In this document: in pieces, positions 16,966-25,662 of the stretch
Numbering within the stretch: position 1 is the stretch's first letter
Layout of the letters: the number at the start of each line of letters is the position of its first letter
Origin: Streptomyces albus subsp. albus
GTDB lineage: Bacteria > Actinomycetota > Actinomycetes > Streptomycetales > Streptomycetaceae
DNA length: 64,000 nt
Assembly: GCF_000725885.1 (NCBI RefSeq)
Contig: NZ_JODR01000016.1
Location: 62,001 to 126,000, forward strand
Direction of reading: 5' to 3'
The notes under the pieces: model-generated
The model's database searches: none
The model's input: the letters and a program-made list of their open reading frames with translations, nothing else
Told to the model about the DNA's origin: nothing
Made by a program: the position numbers and the translations under genes

Positions 16966-19557
16966 ATGTCGCCGTCGTCGCCGCCGCCGTCGTCGCGTTG
17001 CCCGCAGTGCGGGGCCGCTTCTCCCGCTGAAGCACGGTTCTGCATGTCCTGCGGAGCCCCGGCGGCGCCTGCGGCCCCCGCGGCGCCACCGGCCGCGCCG
17101 ACGGCCCCGCCCGCCCCTCCGGGACCACCCGCACCCGCCGTACCACCCGGGGCGCCGGGATACGGGCCCGCACCCGCTGTGCACCCCGTCCCGCCCGCGC
17201 AGCCGCCGGCCCGGCCCACGCCGGTCGGCCTGTTCCTCGCCCGCACCTTCAAGGGCGACTGGCTCGGCGCACTGCGGGTCGCCGTCTGGCCGCTGTGGCT
17301 GCTGTTCGTCGCCGCCTGCGCCCTGGGCATCTGGTCCAACGACGACATCGACGACCTCGACATCGGCTGGGGCACCCGGATGCGGGTCGCGCTGGCCGCG
17401 CTGCTCCAGGGCGTCGGCGGCGGATTCGGGGTCTCGTCCGACGGCACCTCCTCCGTCGGCGGCGAACGAGTGGTGGGCGAGGCGGAGTTCTCCGGACTGC
17501 CGCTGCTGGCCACCGCCGTGTGGCTCGGCGCGCTGGTCCTCGCCGCCCGTGCGGAGCGGCGCCGGTCCGTGCGGGCCACCCGGTCCGCCGGGTTCGAGGC
17601 CGCCTTGCGGATCGGTCTCGTGTGCGGACTGGGCGGACTGGTGCTCGGCCTGTACGCCGCACCCTCCTACGAGGGACTGGAGTTGGACTCCGCGCCCGGA
17701 CTGACCCTGCTGTGGGCGTTCCTGAGCGCCACCCTCGTCGCGGCGCTCGTCCTGGCCCGCGCGGAGACCGACGCCTGGCTGGCCGCCCGCCCCGGGAACG
17801 GGCCGCGCATTGTGGCCGGGGCACTGCGCACCGCCGCGCTCGCCCTGGTCGCCGTGGTCACCCTCGCCTCGTTCGTCACGTTCACCGCCGTGCTGCTGGC
17901 GGGGGATGATGTGAAGGCGTCCGACGTGTGGGTGCTGCTGGCCATGCTGCCCAACCTCGGCGCGTTCGGCCTCGCCTTCGCGTGGGGCGCACCGCTGGAC
18001 GCCGAGTGGAACGTCAGCGAGTGGAGCAGCGGGCGCGAATCCCTCGGCTACTCCGACCTGGCCGACGCGTCCGGTGCCTGGGCCGTGACCGGCACGCTGC
18101 TGGGCGGACTGGCCTGCGCGCTGCTGCTCGGCTGGCTGGTGGCCCGGCGCAGCCCGACCCGCGCCGAACAACTGCTGGCCGCCGCCTTCTTCGCCGTGGG
18201 TGTCCTGGTGCTGGTCGCCCTGGCCGGGCTGGGCTTCGAGGCCGCCTTCCACGGTGTGTCCGGCGGACCGGACGGCGGCGGCCTCGGCGACTACCCGGGG
18301 GACTACTCCGACGGGCTCGGCGACGTCACGACCTCCGACAGCTTCGCCTCCAGTGCCCGGATCGCGGCGGGCGCCGCCGAACTGCTGCTGTTCGCCCTGC
18401 TGTGGTCCTTCGGCGGCGCCCTGCTGGTGCCGCTGCTGCGGGCCTCCTTCGGGAAGGGCGGGCCCGGCGGCCTCGGCCCGGCCGCGTGGGGCGCGGGCGG
18501 CGCAGCCGGCACCTGGGCGTACGGGCACGCCGCGTACGGTCAGGCACCGTACGGCCCGTCCGGGTACACGCCCGCCGCGTACGGGCAGCCCCCGCACGGG
18601 CCGGGCGGCGCACACCCCTCCGCGGGCCCCGGGACCGTCCCCGGCGTCCATGGCCAGGGCGCCTTCGGGCCGCCCCCGCCCGCCGCGGGCCCCACCGGCG
18701 ACGCCCCCGATGCGACGGTGACGGACGCCGGTACGGCCGGCCCCGGCACCCCGCACGACAGCACTCCCGGCACGCCCGACGCCCCCGGCACGCCCGGTGG
18801 TGGCGGTCCCGTGCCGCCGCCGCAGCGCCGGCGCGGGCTGATGTGGGCCGGACTGGTCCTGGCCGCCTTCCTCGTCGGCGGCGCCGCGGTCGGCGGTGCC
18901 GTGTACCTGGCGGGCGGCGACGGCCGGGACGGCCGGGACAAGGGGAAGCCGGCCGCCGGGGAGTCCGTACGGGCGAAGGAACGCGTGGACGGCCCAGCCA
19001 CCGACCGCCCCTCGGACCAGGAGCCCGCCGGCCCGCGCCCCGCCCCCTCCGCCGGCGCGGACGGCGAAGAGGGCCCCGGCGGTTCACCCACCGCACCCCT
19101 CAGCACGGACCTGCCGGACGGCTTCACCATGGCCGACGACCCCAAGGGCTTCTCCGTCGGCGTGATGGAGGGCTGGCAGCGGGAGCCGAAGGGCAGCCAG
19201 ACCGACTACGCCGCCCCGACCGGCGGCGACTACCTGCGCATCGGCGTCATCGAGAACGCGGGCCAGTCCTCGCTCGACAACTTCCGCACCCTGGAGAAGG
19301 GCGCGCGGAAACGCGACGGCTACCGACGGCTGGAGCTGACGGAGAACACCTTCCGGGGACGGCCCGGCGCCCGCTGGGAGTTCGTCTACACCTCCGACGA
19401 GTCGGGCCGCACCATCCACGCCGTCGACCAGGCGTACGTCGCCGAGGACGGCACCGAGTACAGCCTCTACTTCGAGTGCCGCTACGACGAGTGGGACCCG
19501 GCAGCGGACCAGGTGTTCAGCACCGCACTGCGGACCTGGGACGAGGACGGCCGGTAG
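16966..19557 (+). CDS. Large zinc-ribbon multi-helix membrane protein with extracytoplasmic C-terminal domain
   Basis: 863 residues from ATG 16966 (GGAG at 16958-16961); an upstream ATG at 16840 is less likely. N-terminal zinc ribbon: C12, C15, C26 and C29 in CPQCG and CMSCG. A Pro/Ala linker runs to about 88, followed by a hydrophobic core with around eight helices (about 88-500), a Gly/Tyr/Pro-rich linker, one more helix near 625-645 (WAGLVLAAFLVGGAAVGGAV), and a soluble C-terminal domain (about 719-863). Linked domains like these occur in many actinobacterial membrane proteins. The function is unknown. It is flanked by menG and the MenJ-like reductase, but nothing in the sequence ties it to quinones. 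Confidence 0.88.
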   Translation: MSPSSPPPSSRCPQCGAASPAEARFCMSCGAPAAPAAPAAPPAAPTAPPAPPGPPAPAVPPGAPGYGPAPAVHPVPPAQPPARPTPVGLFLARTFKGDWLGALRVAVWPLWLLFVAACALGIWSNDDIDDLDIGWGTRMRVALAALLQGVGGGFGVSSDGTSSVGGERVVGEAEFSGLPLLATAVWLGALVLAARAERRRSVRATRSAGFEAALRIGLVCGLGGLVLGLYAAPSYEGLELDSAPGLTLLWAFLSATLVAALVLARAETDAWLAARPGNGPRIVAGALRTAALALVAVVTLASFVTFTAVLLAGDDVKASDVWVLLAMLPNLGAFGLAFAWGAPLDAEWNVSEWSSGRESLGYSDLADASGAWAVTGTLLGGLACALLLGWLVARRSPTRAEQLLAAAFFAVGVLVLVALAGLGFEAAFHGVSGGPDGGGLGDYPGDYSDGLGDVTTSDSFASSARIAAGAAELLLFALLWSFGGALLVPLLRASFGKGGPGGLGPAAWGAGGAAGTWAYGHAAYGQAPYGPSGYTPAAYGQPPHGPGGAHPSAGPGTVPGVHGQGAFGPPPPAAGPTGDAPDATVTDAGTAGPGTPHDSTPGTPDAPGTPGGGGPVPPPQRRRGLMWAGLVLAAFLVGGAAVGGAVYLAGGDGRDGRDKGKPAAGESVRAKERVDGPATDRPSDQEPAGPRPAPSAGADGEEGPGGSPTAPLSTDLPDGFTMADDPKGFSVGVMEGWQREPKGSQTDYAAPTGGDYLRIGVIENAGQSSLDNFRTLEKGARKRDGYRRLELTENTFRGRPGARWEFVYTSDESGRTIHAVDQAYVAEDGTEYSLYFECRYDEWDPAADQVFSTALRTWDEDGR

Positions 19558-19652
19558 CGGAGCGGACATCGGCGGGGACCGTCCGAGAGGGGCCGGGGAG
19601 GCCCGCATAGACTTGGCGGGTCAGCCGACCCAGCCAGTACGCGGGAGTCCTC

Positions 19653-20948
19653 GTGGCCGATCCCCAGCCGACAACAGCCTCCGAGCGGTCCGCCGACGTG
19701 ATCGTCGTGGGCGCCGGGCCCGCGGGCTCCGCCACCGCCTACCACCTGGCCCGCAGCGGACTCGACGTGCTGCTGCTGGAGAAGACGGCCTTCCCCCGCG
19801 AGAAGGTGTGCGGCGACGGACTGACCCCCCGCGCCGTCAAGCAGCTCGTCGCCATGGGCATCGACATCTCCGAGGAGGCCGGCTGGCTGCGCAACAAGGG
19901 CCTGCGCATCATCGGCGGCGGCCAGCGGCTCCAGCTGGAGTGGCCGGAGCTGGCGAGCTTCCCCGACTACGGACTGGTCCGCAAGCGCGACGACTTCGAC
20001 GAGCAGCTGGCCCGCCAGGCGGAGAAGGCCGGCGCGCGGCTGTACGAGCGCTGCAACGTGAGCGAGCCGGTCGTCGACGCGCGCACCGGCCGCATCACCG
20101 GGGTGCACGCCAAGCTGGGCGAGGAGAAGACGCCCGTCACCTTCCACGCGCCGGTGGTCGTCGCCGCCGACGGCAACTCGACGCGGCTGTCCCTCAAGAT
20201 GGGCCTCCACCGCCGCGAGGACCGCCCCATGGGCGTGGCCGTCCGCACGTACTTCACCTCGCCCCGGCACGACGACGACTACCTGGAGTCCTGGCTGGAG
20301 CTGTGGGACCGGCGCGGCCCGCAGGACCGGCTGCTGCCCGGCTACGGCTGGATCTTCGGCATGGGCGACGGCACCTCCAACGTGGGGCTGGGCGTGCTCA
20401 ACACCTCCGCCTCCTTCAAGGACCTGGACTGGCGCGAGGTCCTCAAGGCATGGTGCGCCTCCATGCCCGCCGACTGGGGGTACGTGCCGGAGAACATGAC
20501 CGGCCCGATCCGCGGTGCCGCACTCCCCATGGCCTTCAACCGGCAGCCGCACTACACCCGCGGGCTGCTGCTGGTCGGCGACGCCGGCGGGCTGGTCAAC
20601 CCGTTCAACGGGGAGGGCATCGCCTACGCCATGGAGTCCGGCGCCGTCGCCGCCGAGACCATCGTGCAGGCGCACGCGCGGGCGACCCCCGCCCAGCGCG
20701 AGAGGGCTCTCCAGCACTACCCGAAGGTCCTCAAGGACACGTACGGCGGCTACTACACGATGGGCCGCGCCTTCGTGAAGCTCATCGGCAATCCCAAGAT
20801 CATGAAGCTGGCCACCGAACGCGGCCTCTCCCACCCGGTCCTGATGCGCTTCACCCTCAAGATGCTCGCCAACCTCACCGACCCCACCGGCGGCGACGCC
20901 ATGGACCGCATCATCAACGGCCTCACCAAGGTGACCCCCCGAGCCTGA
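19653..20948 (+). CDS. Geranylgeranyl reductase family FAD oxidoreductase (MenJ-like)
   Basis: 431 residues. Dinucleotide-binding motif at the N-terminus (VIVVGAGPAGSATAYHLARS, then LLLEK) and the second FAD motif GDAGGLVNPFNGEGIAYAME (about 310-330). CGDGLTPRAVKQL is characteristic of the geranylgeranyl reductase group. In mycobacteria the homologue MenJ saturates one double bond of the menaquinone side chain. The setting between menG and the nuo operon supports the same role. GTG start 19653 with GGGAG upstream. The acceptor specificity cannot be read from sequence; an archaeal-lipid-type or other isoprenoid role is the alternative. Confidence 0.85.
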   Translation: MADPQPTTASERSADVIVVGAGPAGSATAYHLARSGLDVLLLEKTAFPREKVCGDGLTPRAVKQLVAMGIDISEEAGWLRNKGLRIIGGGQRLQLEWPELASFPDYGLVRKRDDFDEQLARQAEKAGARLYERCNVSEPVVDARTGRITGVHAKLGEEKTPVTFHAPVVVAADGNSTRLSLKMGLHRREDRPMGVAVRTYFTSPRHDDDYLESWLELWDRRGPQDRLLPGYGWIFGMGDGTSNVGLGVLNTSASFKDLDWREVLKAWCASMPADWGYVPENMTGPIRGAALPMAFNRQPHYTRGLLLVGDAGGLVNPFNGEGIAYAMESGAVAAETIVQAHARATPAQRERALQHYPKVLKDTYGGYYTMGRAFVKLIGNPKIMKLATERGLSHPVLMRFTLKMLANLTDPTGGDAMDRIINGLTKVTPRA

Positions 20949-21052
20949 CGCCCCGCGCTCCCCGTGCACCTGAGCAGATGCCGAAAGAACCGAACTGGCG
21001 TGCCACGCAAGGCAATGCACTGTAAGGTCGCTCACCGACAGTAAGGGCACGC

Positions 21053-22165
21053 ATGCGAGAGGGACCCACAGGGGGTGGCGGTCGCCGCGGGCGGACTCGG
21101 TTCGTCCTCGGTGGTGTCGTGGGTTGTCTGCTCCTCCTGGGCGGCGTGCTGTATGCGACCGGCACCATTCAGACATGGCGTGAGCATCGGCAACTCGACC
21201 GCGCCTGTGGGGGGAATCTGGCCCCTTCCCGGATCCGTACCGCGCTCGGCAGCGAGCGTGTGGGCGCATCGGACACAAAGGAGGACGGTGCCCTGGCGTC
21301 GTGTGAGGCGACGACCAGGAACGGCGGCAAGACCCTGACGTTCCGCCTTCGCTGGGGCCCGGGGGACGAGCGGACGATGAAGTTTCTCGGCCGTACGCAT
21401 CCGTCCGGTTACAACTCTCCTCTCTCCCCGCTCGGCTCCTGGCCGGGGGTACTGAGGGAAGAAGCGGGGGCCACGAGTGCGTCCCTCTGGCTGCGGTGCG
21501 ACCGCAAGGGCCACAGGAGCCTGATCGTCGAGACCCGTATCGAGGGGGGACCGGGCGCGGTCACCGCACCGGCCCCCGCTCAGCGTGAGAAGTTCGCCGC
21601 CGTGGCTGTCGCGACGGCCGAGAAGGCTGCTGGTTCGTTCGGCTGCGACCAGGTGCGAGGCGGCTCGTTCGCCGGGCTCGGCGGCAGCCCGCGCAAGAAG
21701 CCTGTGACACTGGCTGAGGCACGGGGGACGTGTGCCGCCTTGCGCCCGACGGAGTCGTCGGCGCGGCGACTGGGCCTGGGACACGTCTGGGAGGCCCGGG
21801 CGAGTGGGACGGCACCGGTGGAGGACTGTGTCCTGACGACGGAAGCTGATCCGCAACTGCCGGCGTTTTCGTTGTCCGCCTATTACGGGCCCTTCGCCGA
21901 GGGGTACAGCGAGCAGGTCACGCCGCGCGTGGCTGGGAAGCAGGGGGTGCAGAAGGACGGCTGGAGGGTCTGGGCCACCGCCAAGTGCCCCGGTACGGAA
22001 ACCCGAGCGCTCTACGTTCTCAGCGGTGTCGTGGGCAGCGACGCGGAAGGCACGAGCGGGGTACCGGTCAAGAAGGACGACCCAGGCTTCCGCACTGAAG
22101 CGTTGACGGCGTTCGCCCGCCAGTCGGCCGAGCGTCACCACTGCGCGGAGCTGGCACTGCCGTAG
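21053..22165 (+). CDS. Hypothetical membrane-anchored protein
   Basis: 370 residues. A short Gly/Arg-rich cytoplasmic N-terminus is followed by one membrane helix at about 17-38 (FVLGGVVGCLLLLGGVLYAT), with the rest extracytoplasmic. The exported part looks like two related halves, each with paired cysteines (for example RACGGNL with ASCEATT, and FGCDQVR with GTCAAL). I do not recognise a family with a known function; similar proteins are common in Streptomyces. Its base composition is slightly less GC-rich than the flanking respiratory genes, which may indicate later acquisition. ATG 21053 with GTAAGGG upstream. Confidence 0.82.
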   Translation: MREGPTGGGGRRGRTRFVLGGVVGCLLLLGGVLYATGTIQTWREHRQLDRACGGNLAPSRIRTALGSERVGASDTKEDGALASCEATTRNGGKTLTFRLRWGPGDERTMKFLGRTHPSGYNSPLSPLGSWPGVLREEAGATSASLWLRCDRKGHRSLIVETRIEGGPGAVTAPAPAQREKFAAVAVATAEKAAGSFGCDQVRGGSFAGLGGSPRKKPVTLAEARGTCAALRPTESSARRLGLGHVWEARASGTAPVEDCVLTTEADPQLPAFSLSAYYGPFAEGYSEQVTPRVAGKQGVQKDGWRVWATAKCPGTETRALYVLSGVVGSDAEGTSGVPVKKDDPGFRTEALTAFARQSAERHHCAELALP

Positions 22166-22250
22166 TGGGCAACCGAGTGGTGGGAGCCGTCGACGGCCAG
22201 GCCGCAAGGGCCACGGTGCCCTCCGGGCCCGAGCCCTCACCGAACAACCG

Positions 22251-22286
22251 AAGGGGCCCGTCGCGCATCGGCGCGGCGGGCCCCTT
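22251..22286. terminator. Bidirectional terminator hairpin
   Basis: AAGGGGCCCGTCGCGC (22251-22266) pairs with GCGCGGCGGGCCCCTT (22271-22286) with one G-T wobble and a 4-nt loop. The A/T ends give short T-runs in both directions. It lies between convergent genes. Confidence 0.85.
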
Positions 22287-22304
22287 CGTGGTGGAGCGGG
22301 AAGC

Positions 22305-23117
22305 TCACAGGACGCGGACGGCACCCGTGGGCTGGTCGTAGCTCATGGGGCGCTCCACGACGCCCGTGGAGGAGTTCTGGGCGCCGATGAACTTGCCGCC
22401 GCCTACGTAGACGGCCACGTGGTAGGCGCTGCCGGCGCTGCCCCAGTAGAGGATGTCGCCGGGCTGGAGGTTGTCCAGGGAAACGGGGGTGCCCGCAGTG
22501 GACTGCGGCTGGGAGGTGCGCGGCAGGTTGATGCCGACCTGCTTGAACGCGGCCTGGGTCAGGCCCGAGCAGTCGTACGCGGAGGGCCCGGTGGCGCCCA
22601 TGACGTAGGACTTGCCGACCTGCGCCCGCAGGAAGTTGAGGAGAGTGGCCACGTTGCCGCCCTGGGGAGCGGAGGCGGACGCGGACAGGGAGGCGCGCTC
22701 GGTCGAGCGGGAGGCGTGCTCGGCGCTCTTGCTCTCGGCGGCCTTGGTGCGGAGGGCGGCCTTGCGTGCCGCCTCGGCCTTGCGCTCGGCCTCGGCCTTC
22801 GCCTTGGCCTTCTCCTTGTTCTCCTTGGCCTGCTCCTTGGCCTCCTCGGCGGCGGCGCGCTGGGCCTGCTGGAGCTGGAACTGCTGTGCGGAGTCCTGGA
22901 GCGACTCGGCGGCGAGGGCGCTGGAGTCGGCCGTGGAGAGGGTGGGCATCTCCACGGTTTCCGCGGGGGCGTTCTTGTCGGCCGCGAAGGCCGGCGCCGC
23001 TGCCGCGGTGAGCGCGATGGTGCCCATGACGCCGCCCGTCATGCCCGCACGCAGCGCCGTATTCATCTTGCTGGAGCGCGGCTTCCGGTGGCTGGGTATC
23101 TGAGCTTTCGGGGACAT
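22305..23117 (-). CDS. Secreted NlpC/P60 peptidoglycan endopeptidase
   Basis: 270 residues. A long signal peptide (to about 46, ending APAFAADK) is followed by a coiled coil rich in Ala/Glu/Lys (about 75-130), a Ser-rich linker, and the NlpC/P60 domain (about 153-270). Catalytic Cys is in YDCSGLTQAAF, His in AYHVAVYVGGG, and the LQPGDILYW strand is conserved. Such enzymes cleave within stem peptides of peptidoglycan during growth or sporulation. The start at 23117 has no good ribosome site; the in-frame ATG 51 bp downstream (MNTALRAG) is possible. I looked for the c-di-AMP riboswitch known before some homologues and did not find it. Confidence 0.93.
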   Translation of the reverse strand: MSPKAQIPSHRKPRSSKMNTALRAGMTGGVMGTIALTAAAAPAFAADKNAPAETVEMPTLSTADSSALAAESLQDSAQQFQLQQAQRAAAEEAKEQAKENKEKAKAKAEAERKAEAARKAALRTKAAESKSAEHASRSTERASLSASASAPQGGNVATLLNFLRAQVGKSYVMGATGPSAYDCSGLTQAAFKQVGINLPRTSQPQSTAGTPVSLDNLQPGDILYWGSAGSAYHVAVYVGGGKFIGAQNSSTGVVERPMSYDQPTGAVRVL

Positions 23118-23840
23118 GAGGGAATGCCTAGCAGGCGCGAAACGCTTCGCTCAACAATCGTGCGATGCGCCACAGTCGACGCGTACACGGCCTGTTGAGC
23201 CCTCAACGGCGGTCCCGCGAGCCCGCCCTCCGTTGTGATCAATGCCCAACTACGCGGCTGTGACCATGTAGTTGTCCGCATTGCCGGAATCACTCGGGCG
23301 CGTATATCACTTCGGCGACGCCGAATGCAAAGTCGTCGGCGGCGGACGGGATTCCGAGTGGCGCAGTTCACATTCTCGAACTCAACTCTTCGTGCGAAAC
23401 GCGCATTGAGCCCCTATCACCCATTCCTTCGGTCACGGCCCGGACTCGGCGGGGTCGCGGCCCGGTTTCGGCGGGGTCCGGGTGGGGGGTGCAACGCGGC
23501 TGCGGGGGTGCTCTCGGAGGGGGACCGTCCGGTTCCGGAGGCGTGGCGGGTGTTCCGCCGGGCGTGGCGGCTTGTGCCGCCCTTCACGAACGCACGAAGT
23601 CGGGTCCCCGTCCTATATCACCCGGAACCGTCCAGCGCGAATTTGCCTGTGCAGCCCCGTGCCTGATACAGCGACCCGCTCTTAACTGGGCTGAGCACGG
23701 TCAGTTGTGACCACAGGTGATCATTCAGAGGCTTTGCGTATGAAGATCGGCGCTCATCTGACGGGATGACCGGCCGTCAGGTGGCAGAGATCACAAAGCG
23801 GTTGGCGCACCCCGTGTCGCAGATCACAGAGGGGCGGGCT

Positions 23841-23846
23841 TAAGAT
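23841..23846 (+). promoter_or_regulatory. Candidate -10 element of the nuo operon promoter
   Basis: TAAGAT at 23841-23846 fits a vegetative -10. A weak -35 (TCGCAG, 23817-23822) lies 18 bp upstream. The predicted start point, around 23853, is just before the Rex-like operator and about 108 bp before nuoA. Confidence 0.4.
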
Positions 23847-23861
23847 GCCTGCGAACAGGGC

Positions 23862-23879
23862 TTGTGAACTGCCTCACAT
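23862..23879. promoter_or_regulatory. Probable Rex operator of the nuo operon
   Basis: TTGTGAACTGCCTCACAT matches the Rex (redox repressor) consensus TTGTGAA-N4-TTCACAA perfectly in the first half and at five of seven positions in the second. Rex represses respiratory genes when NADH/NAD+ is low and is known to target nuo genes in Streptomyces. The position just after the candidate promoter suits repression. Confidence 0.75.
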
Positions 23880-23960
23880 AGGAGCGATCTTCGTGGGGAT
23901 GCGCAGCGGCCCAGCGGTCTGCCGGCAGTCAGAGTCGACGCCTGGAAGGAGACGGGAGCG

Positions 23961-24320
23961 GTGAACGTCTACACACCAATCCTCGTACTGGGAGCCATCG
24001 CGGCGGCGTTCACGGTCTTCTCCGTGGTCCTTGCCTCGATCGTCGGCCCCAAGCGCTACAACCGGGCGAAGCTGGAGGCGTACGAGTGCGGCATCGAGCC
24101 CACGCCGCAGCCGGCCGGCGGCGGGCGCTTCCCGGTGAAGTATTACCTGACGGCGATGCTCTTCATCATTTTCGACATCGAAATCGTCTTCCTCTACCCG
24201 TGGGCCGTCCATTTCGACTCCCTCGGGATGTTCGGGCTCGTCGAAATGCTGGTCTTCGTCGCCCTCATCGGTATCGCGTACGCCTACGACTGGCGGCGCG
24301 GCGGCCTGGAATGGGACTAG
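23961..24320 (+). CDS. nuoA: NADH-quinone oxidoreductase subunit A
   Basis: 119 residues, three membrane helices (about 5-27, 65-87, 90-110). The loop between helices 1 and 2 carries YECGIEP, the conserved NuoA/ND3 segment near the quinone channel. GTG start with GGAAGGAGA upstream. First gene of a complete, tightly packed 14-gene nuo operon encoding complex I, which couples NADH oxidation by menaquinone to proton export. Confidence 0.96.
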   Translation: MNVYTPILVLGAIAAAFTVFSVVLASIVGPKRYNRAKLEAYECGIEPTPQPAGGGRFPVKYYLTAMLFIIFDIEIVFLYPWAVHFDSLGMFGLVEMLVFVALIGIAYAYDWRRGGLEWD

Positions 24321-24334
24321 GGGCAGGATAAGCA

Positions 24335-24889
24335 ATGGGACTTGAAGAGAAACTGCCGAGTGGTTTTCTGCTCACCACGGTGGAGAAGGCGGCCGGCCTG
24401 GCGCGGAAGTCCTCCGTCTTCCCTGCGACGTTCGGGCTCGCCTGTTGCGCCATCGAGATGATGACGACCGGTGCCGGCCGGTACGACCTCGCCCGGTTCG
24501 GCATGGAGGTCTTCCGCGGCTCGCCCCGCCAGGCCGACCTGATGATCGTGGCGGGCCGGGTCAGCCAGAAGATGGCGCCGGTGCTGCGGCAGGTCTACGA
24601 CCAGATGCCCAACCCCAAATGGGTGATCTCCATGGGGGTGTGCGCCTCGTCGGGCGGCATGTTCAACAACTACGCCATCGTGCAGGGCGTCGACCACATC
24701 GTCCCCGTGGACATTTACCTGCCGGGCTGTCCGCCCCGGCCGGAAATGCTGCTCGACGCGATTCTCAAGCTGCACGAGAAGATCAAGAATTCCAAACTCG
24801 GCGTCAACCAGCAGGAAGCGGCCCGCGAGGCGGAGGAGGCCGCGATGAAGGCGCTGCCGACGATCGAGATGAAGGGGCTGCTGCGATGA
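24335..24889 (+). CDS. nuoB: NADH-quinone oxidoreductase subunit B
   Basis: 184 residues. It holds the terminal 4Fe-4S cluster N2, which passes electrons to quinone. Ligands are the tandem Cys37-Cys38 in ACCAIEMM, Cys about 102 in GVCASSGG and Cys about 132 in PGCPPRP. A short charged tail (about 145-184) follows the conserved core. It begins 14 bp after nuoA, and its stop overlaps nuoC. Confidence 0.97.
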   Translation: MGLEEKLPSGFLLTTVEKAAGLARKSSVFPATFGLACCAIEMMTTGAGRYDLARFGMEVFRGSPRQADLMIVAGRVSQKMAPVLRQVYDQMPNPKWVISMGVCASSGGMFNNYAIVQGVDHIVPVDIYLPGCPPRPEMLLDAILKLHEKIKNSKLGVNQQEAAREAEEAAMKALPTIEMKGLLR

Positions 24890-25662
24890 GTGCGGCCAAC
24901 GGGAGCGGCGCCAACGGGAACGGCGCCAACGGAAGCGGCGTCAACGGGAGCGGGCCGCACGGCGGCCGGGAGAGCGGCGTCCCCGCGCGGCAGGGCGACC
25001 GGGGCGAGGTCATCGACGTACGCCGCGGCATGTTCGGCGCCCGCAACGGCGGTGACACCTCCGGCTACGGCGGCCTCGTCCGCACCGTGCGGATGCCCGG
25101 AGCCAGTGCCCGCCCGTACGGCGGCTGGTTCGACGAGGTCGCCGACGAGCTCGAAGGGGCGCTGGAGGAGCAGGGCATCGTCCCGGAGAACGCCATCGAG
25201 CGGACGGTCGTGGACCGGGGCGAGCTGACGTTCCACATCGTCCGCGAGCACCTGCCGGTGGTGGCCCGCACGCTGCGCGACGACCCCGCGCTCCGCTTCG
25301 AACTGTGCACGGGCGTGAGCGGTGTCCACTACCCGCAGGACAAGGGACGGGAACTGCACGCCGTCTACCACCTGCGGTCGATCACCCACAACCGGCTGAT
25401 CCGGCTGGAGGTCAGCGCGCCCGACGCCGATCCGCACGTGCCCTCGATCGTGGACGTCTACCCGACCAACGACTGGCACGAGCGTGAGACCTACGACTTC
25501 TTCGGGCTCGTCTTCGACGGCCACCCCGCGCTGACGCGGATCATCATGCCGGACGACTGGCAGGGCTTTCCCCAGCGCAAGGACTACCCGCTCGGCGGCA
25601 TCCCCGTCGAGTACAAGGGCGCCCAGATTCCCGCTCCCGACCAGCGGAGGTCCTACAGCTGA
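24886..25662 (+). CDS. nuoC: NADH-quinone oxidoreductase subunit C
   Basis: 258 residues from ATG 24886, overlapping the nuoB stop (ATGA). The 30-kDa-subunit core is C-terminal, with the signature [18 protein letters not shown] and RKDYPLGG. It is preceded by an unusual N-terminal low-complexity segment, residues 4-25, made of repeated Asn-Gly-Ser/Ala units, encoded by near-repeats at 24898-24953. The subunit packs against NuoD in the peripheral arm. Here nuoC and nuoD are separate genes, unlike the E. coli fusion. Confidence 0.95.
   Translation: MSAANGSGANGNGANGSGVNGSGPHGGRESGVPARQGDRGEVIDVRRGMFGARNGGDTSGYGGLVRTVRMPGASARPYGGWFDEVADELEGALEEQGIVPENAIERTVVDRGELTFHIVREHLPVVARTLRDDPALRFELCTGVSGVHYPQDKGRELHAVYHLRSITHNRLIRLEVSAPDADPHVPSIVDVYPTNDWHERETYDFFGLVFDGHPALTRIIMPDDWQGFPQRKDYPLGGIPVEYKGAQIPAPDQRRSYS

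Larger units (their letters stand above)
23118..23960. other. Gene-free divergent control region between the NlpC/P60 gene and nuoA
   Basis: About 840 bp with no convincing gene. Several patches are clearly less GC-rich (23235-23420, 23600-23880), as expected of promoters. It contains the inverted pair AACTAC/GTAGTT (23248-23253 and 23268-23273), the inverted pair CTGACGG/CCGTCAG (23758-23764 and 23774-23780), repeated AGATCACA (23788 and 23821), and a Rex-like site (23862-23879). A G-rich stretch at 23440-23530 has no visible feature. Confidence 0.7.

Noticed and set aside
23118..23420. A c-di-AMP (ydaO-type) riboswitch before the NlpC/P60 gene
   Set aside because: Such riboswitches precede some Streptomyces cell-wall hydrolase genes, but the conserved core segments are not visible in the minus-strand leader.
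23235..23666. Open frames in the nuo upstream region
   Set aside because: Arg-rich translations crossing promoter-like elements, with no ribosome site or homology cue.
23862..23879. Crp-type site (GTG-N6-GNCAC) at the nuo promoter
   Set aside because: The same bases match Crp at most positions but miss a core G; Rex gives the better and biologically expected match.
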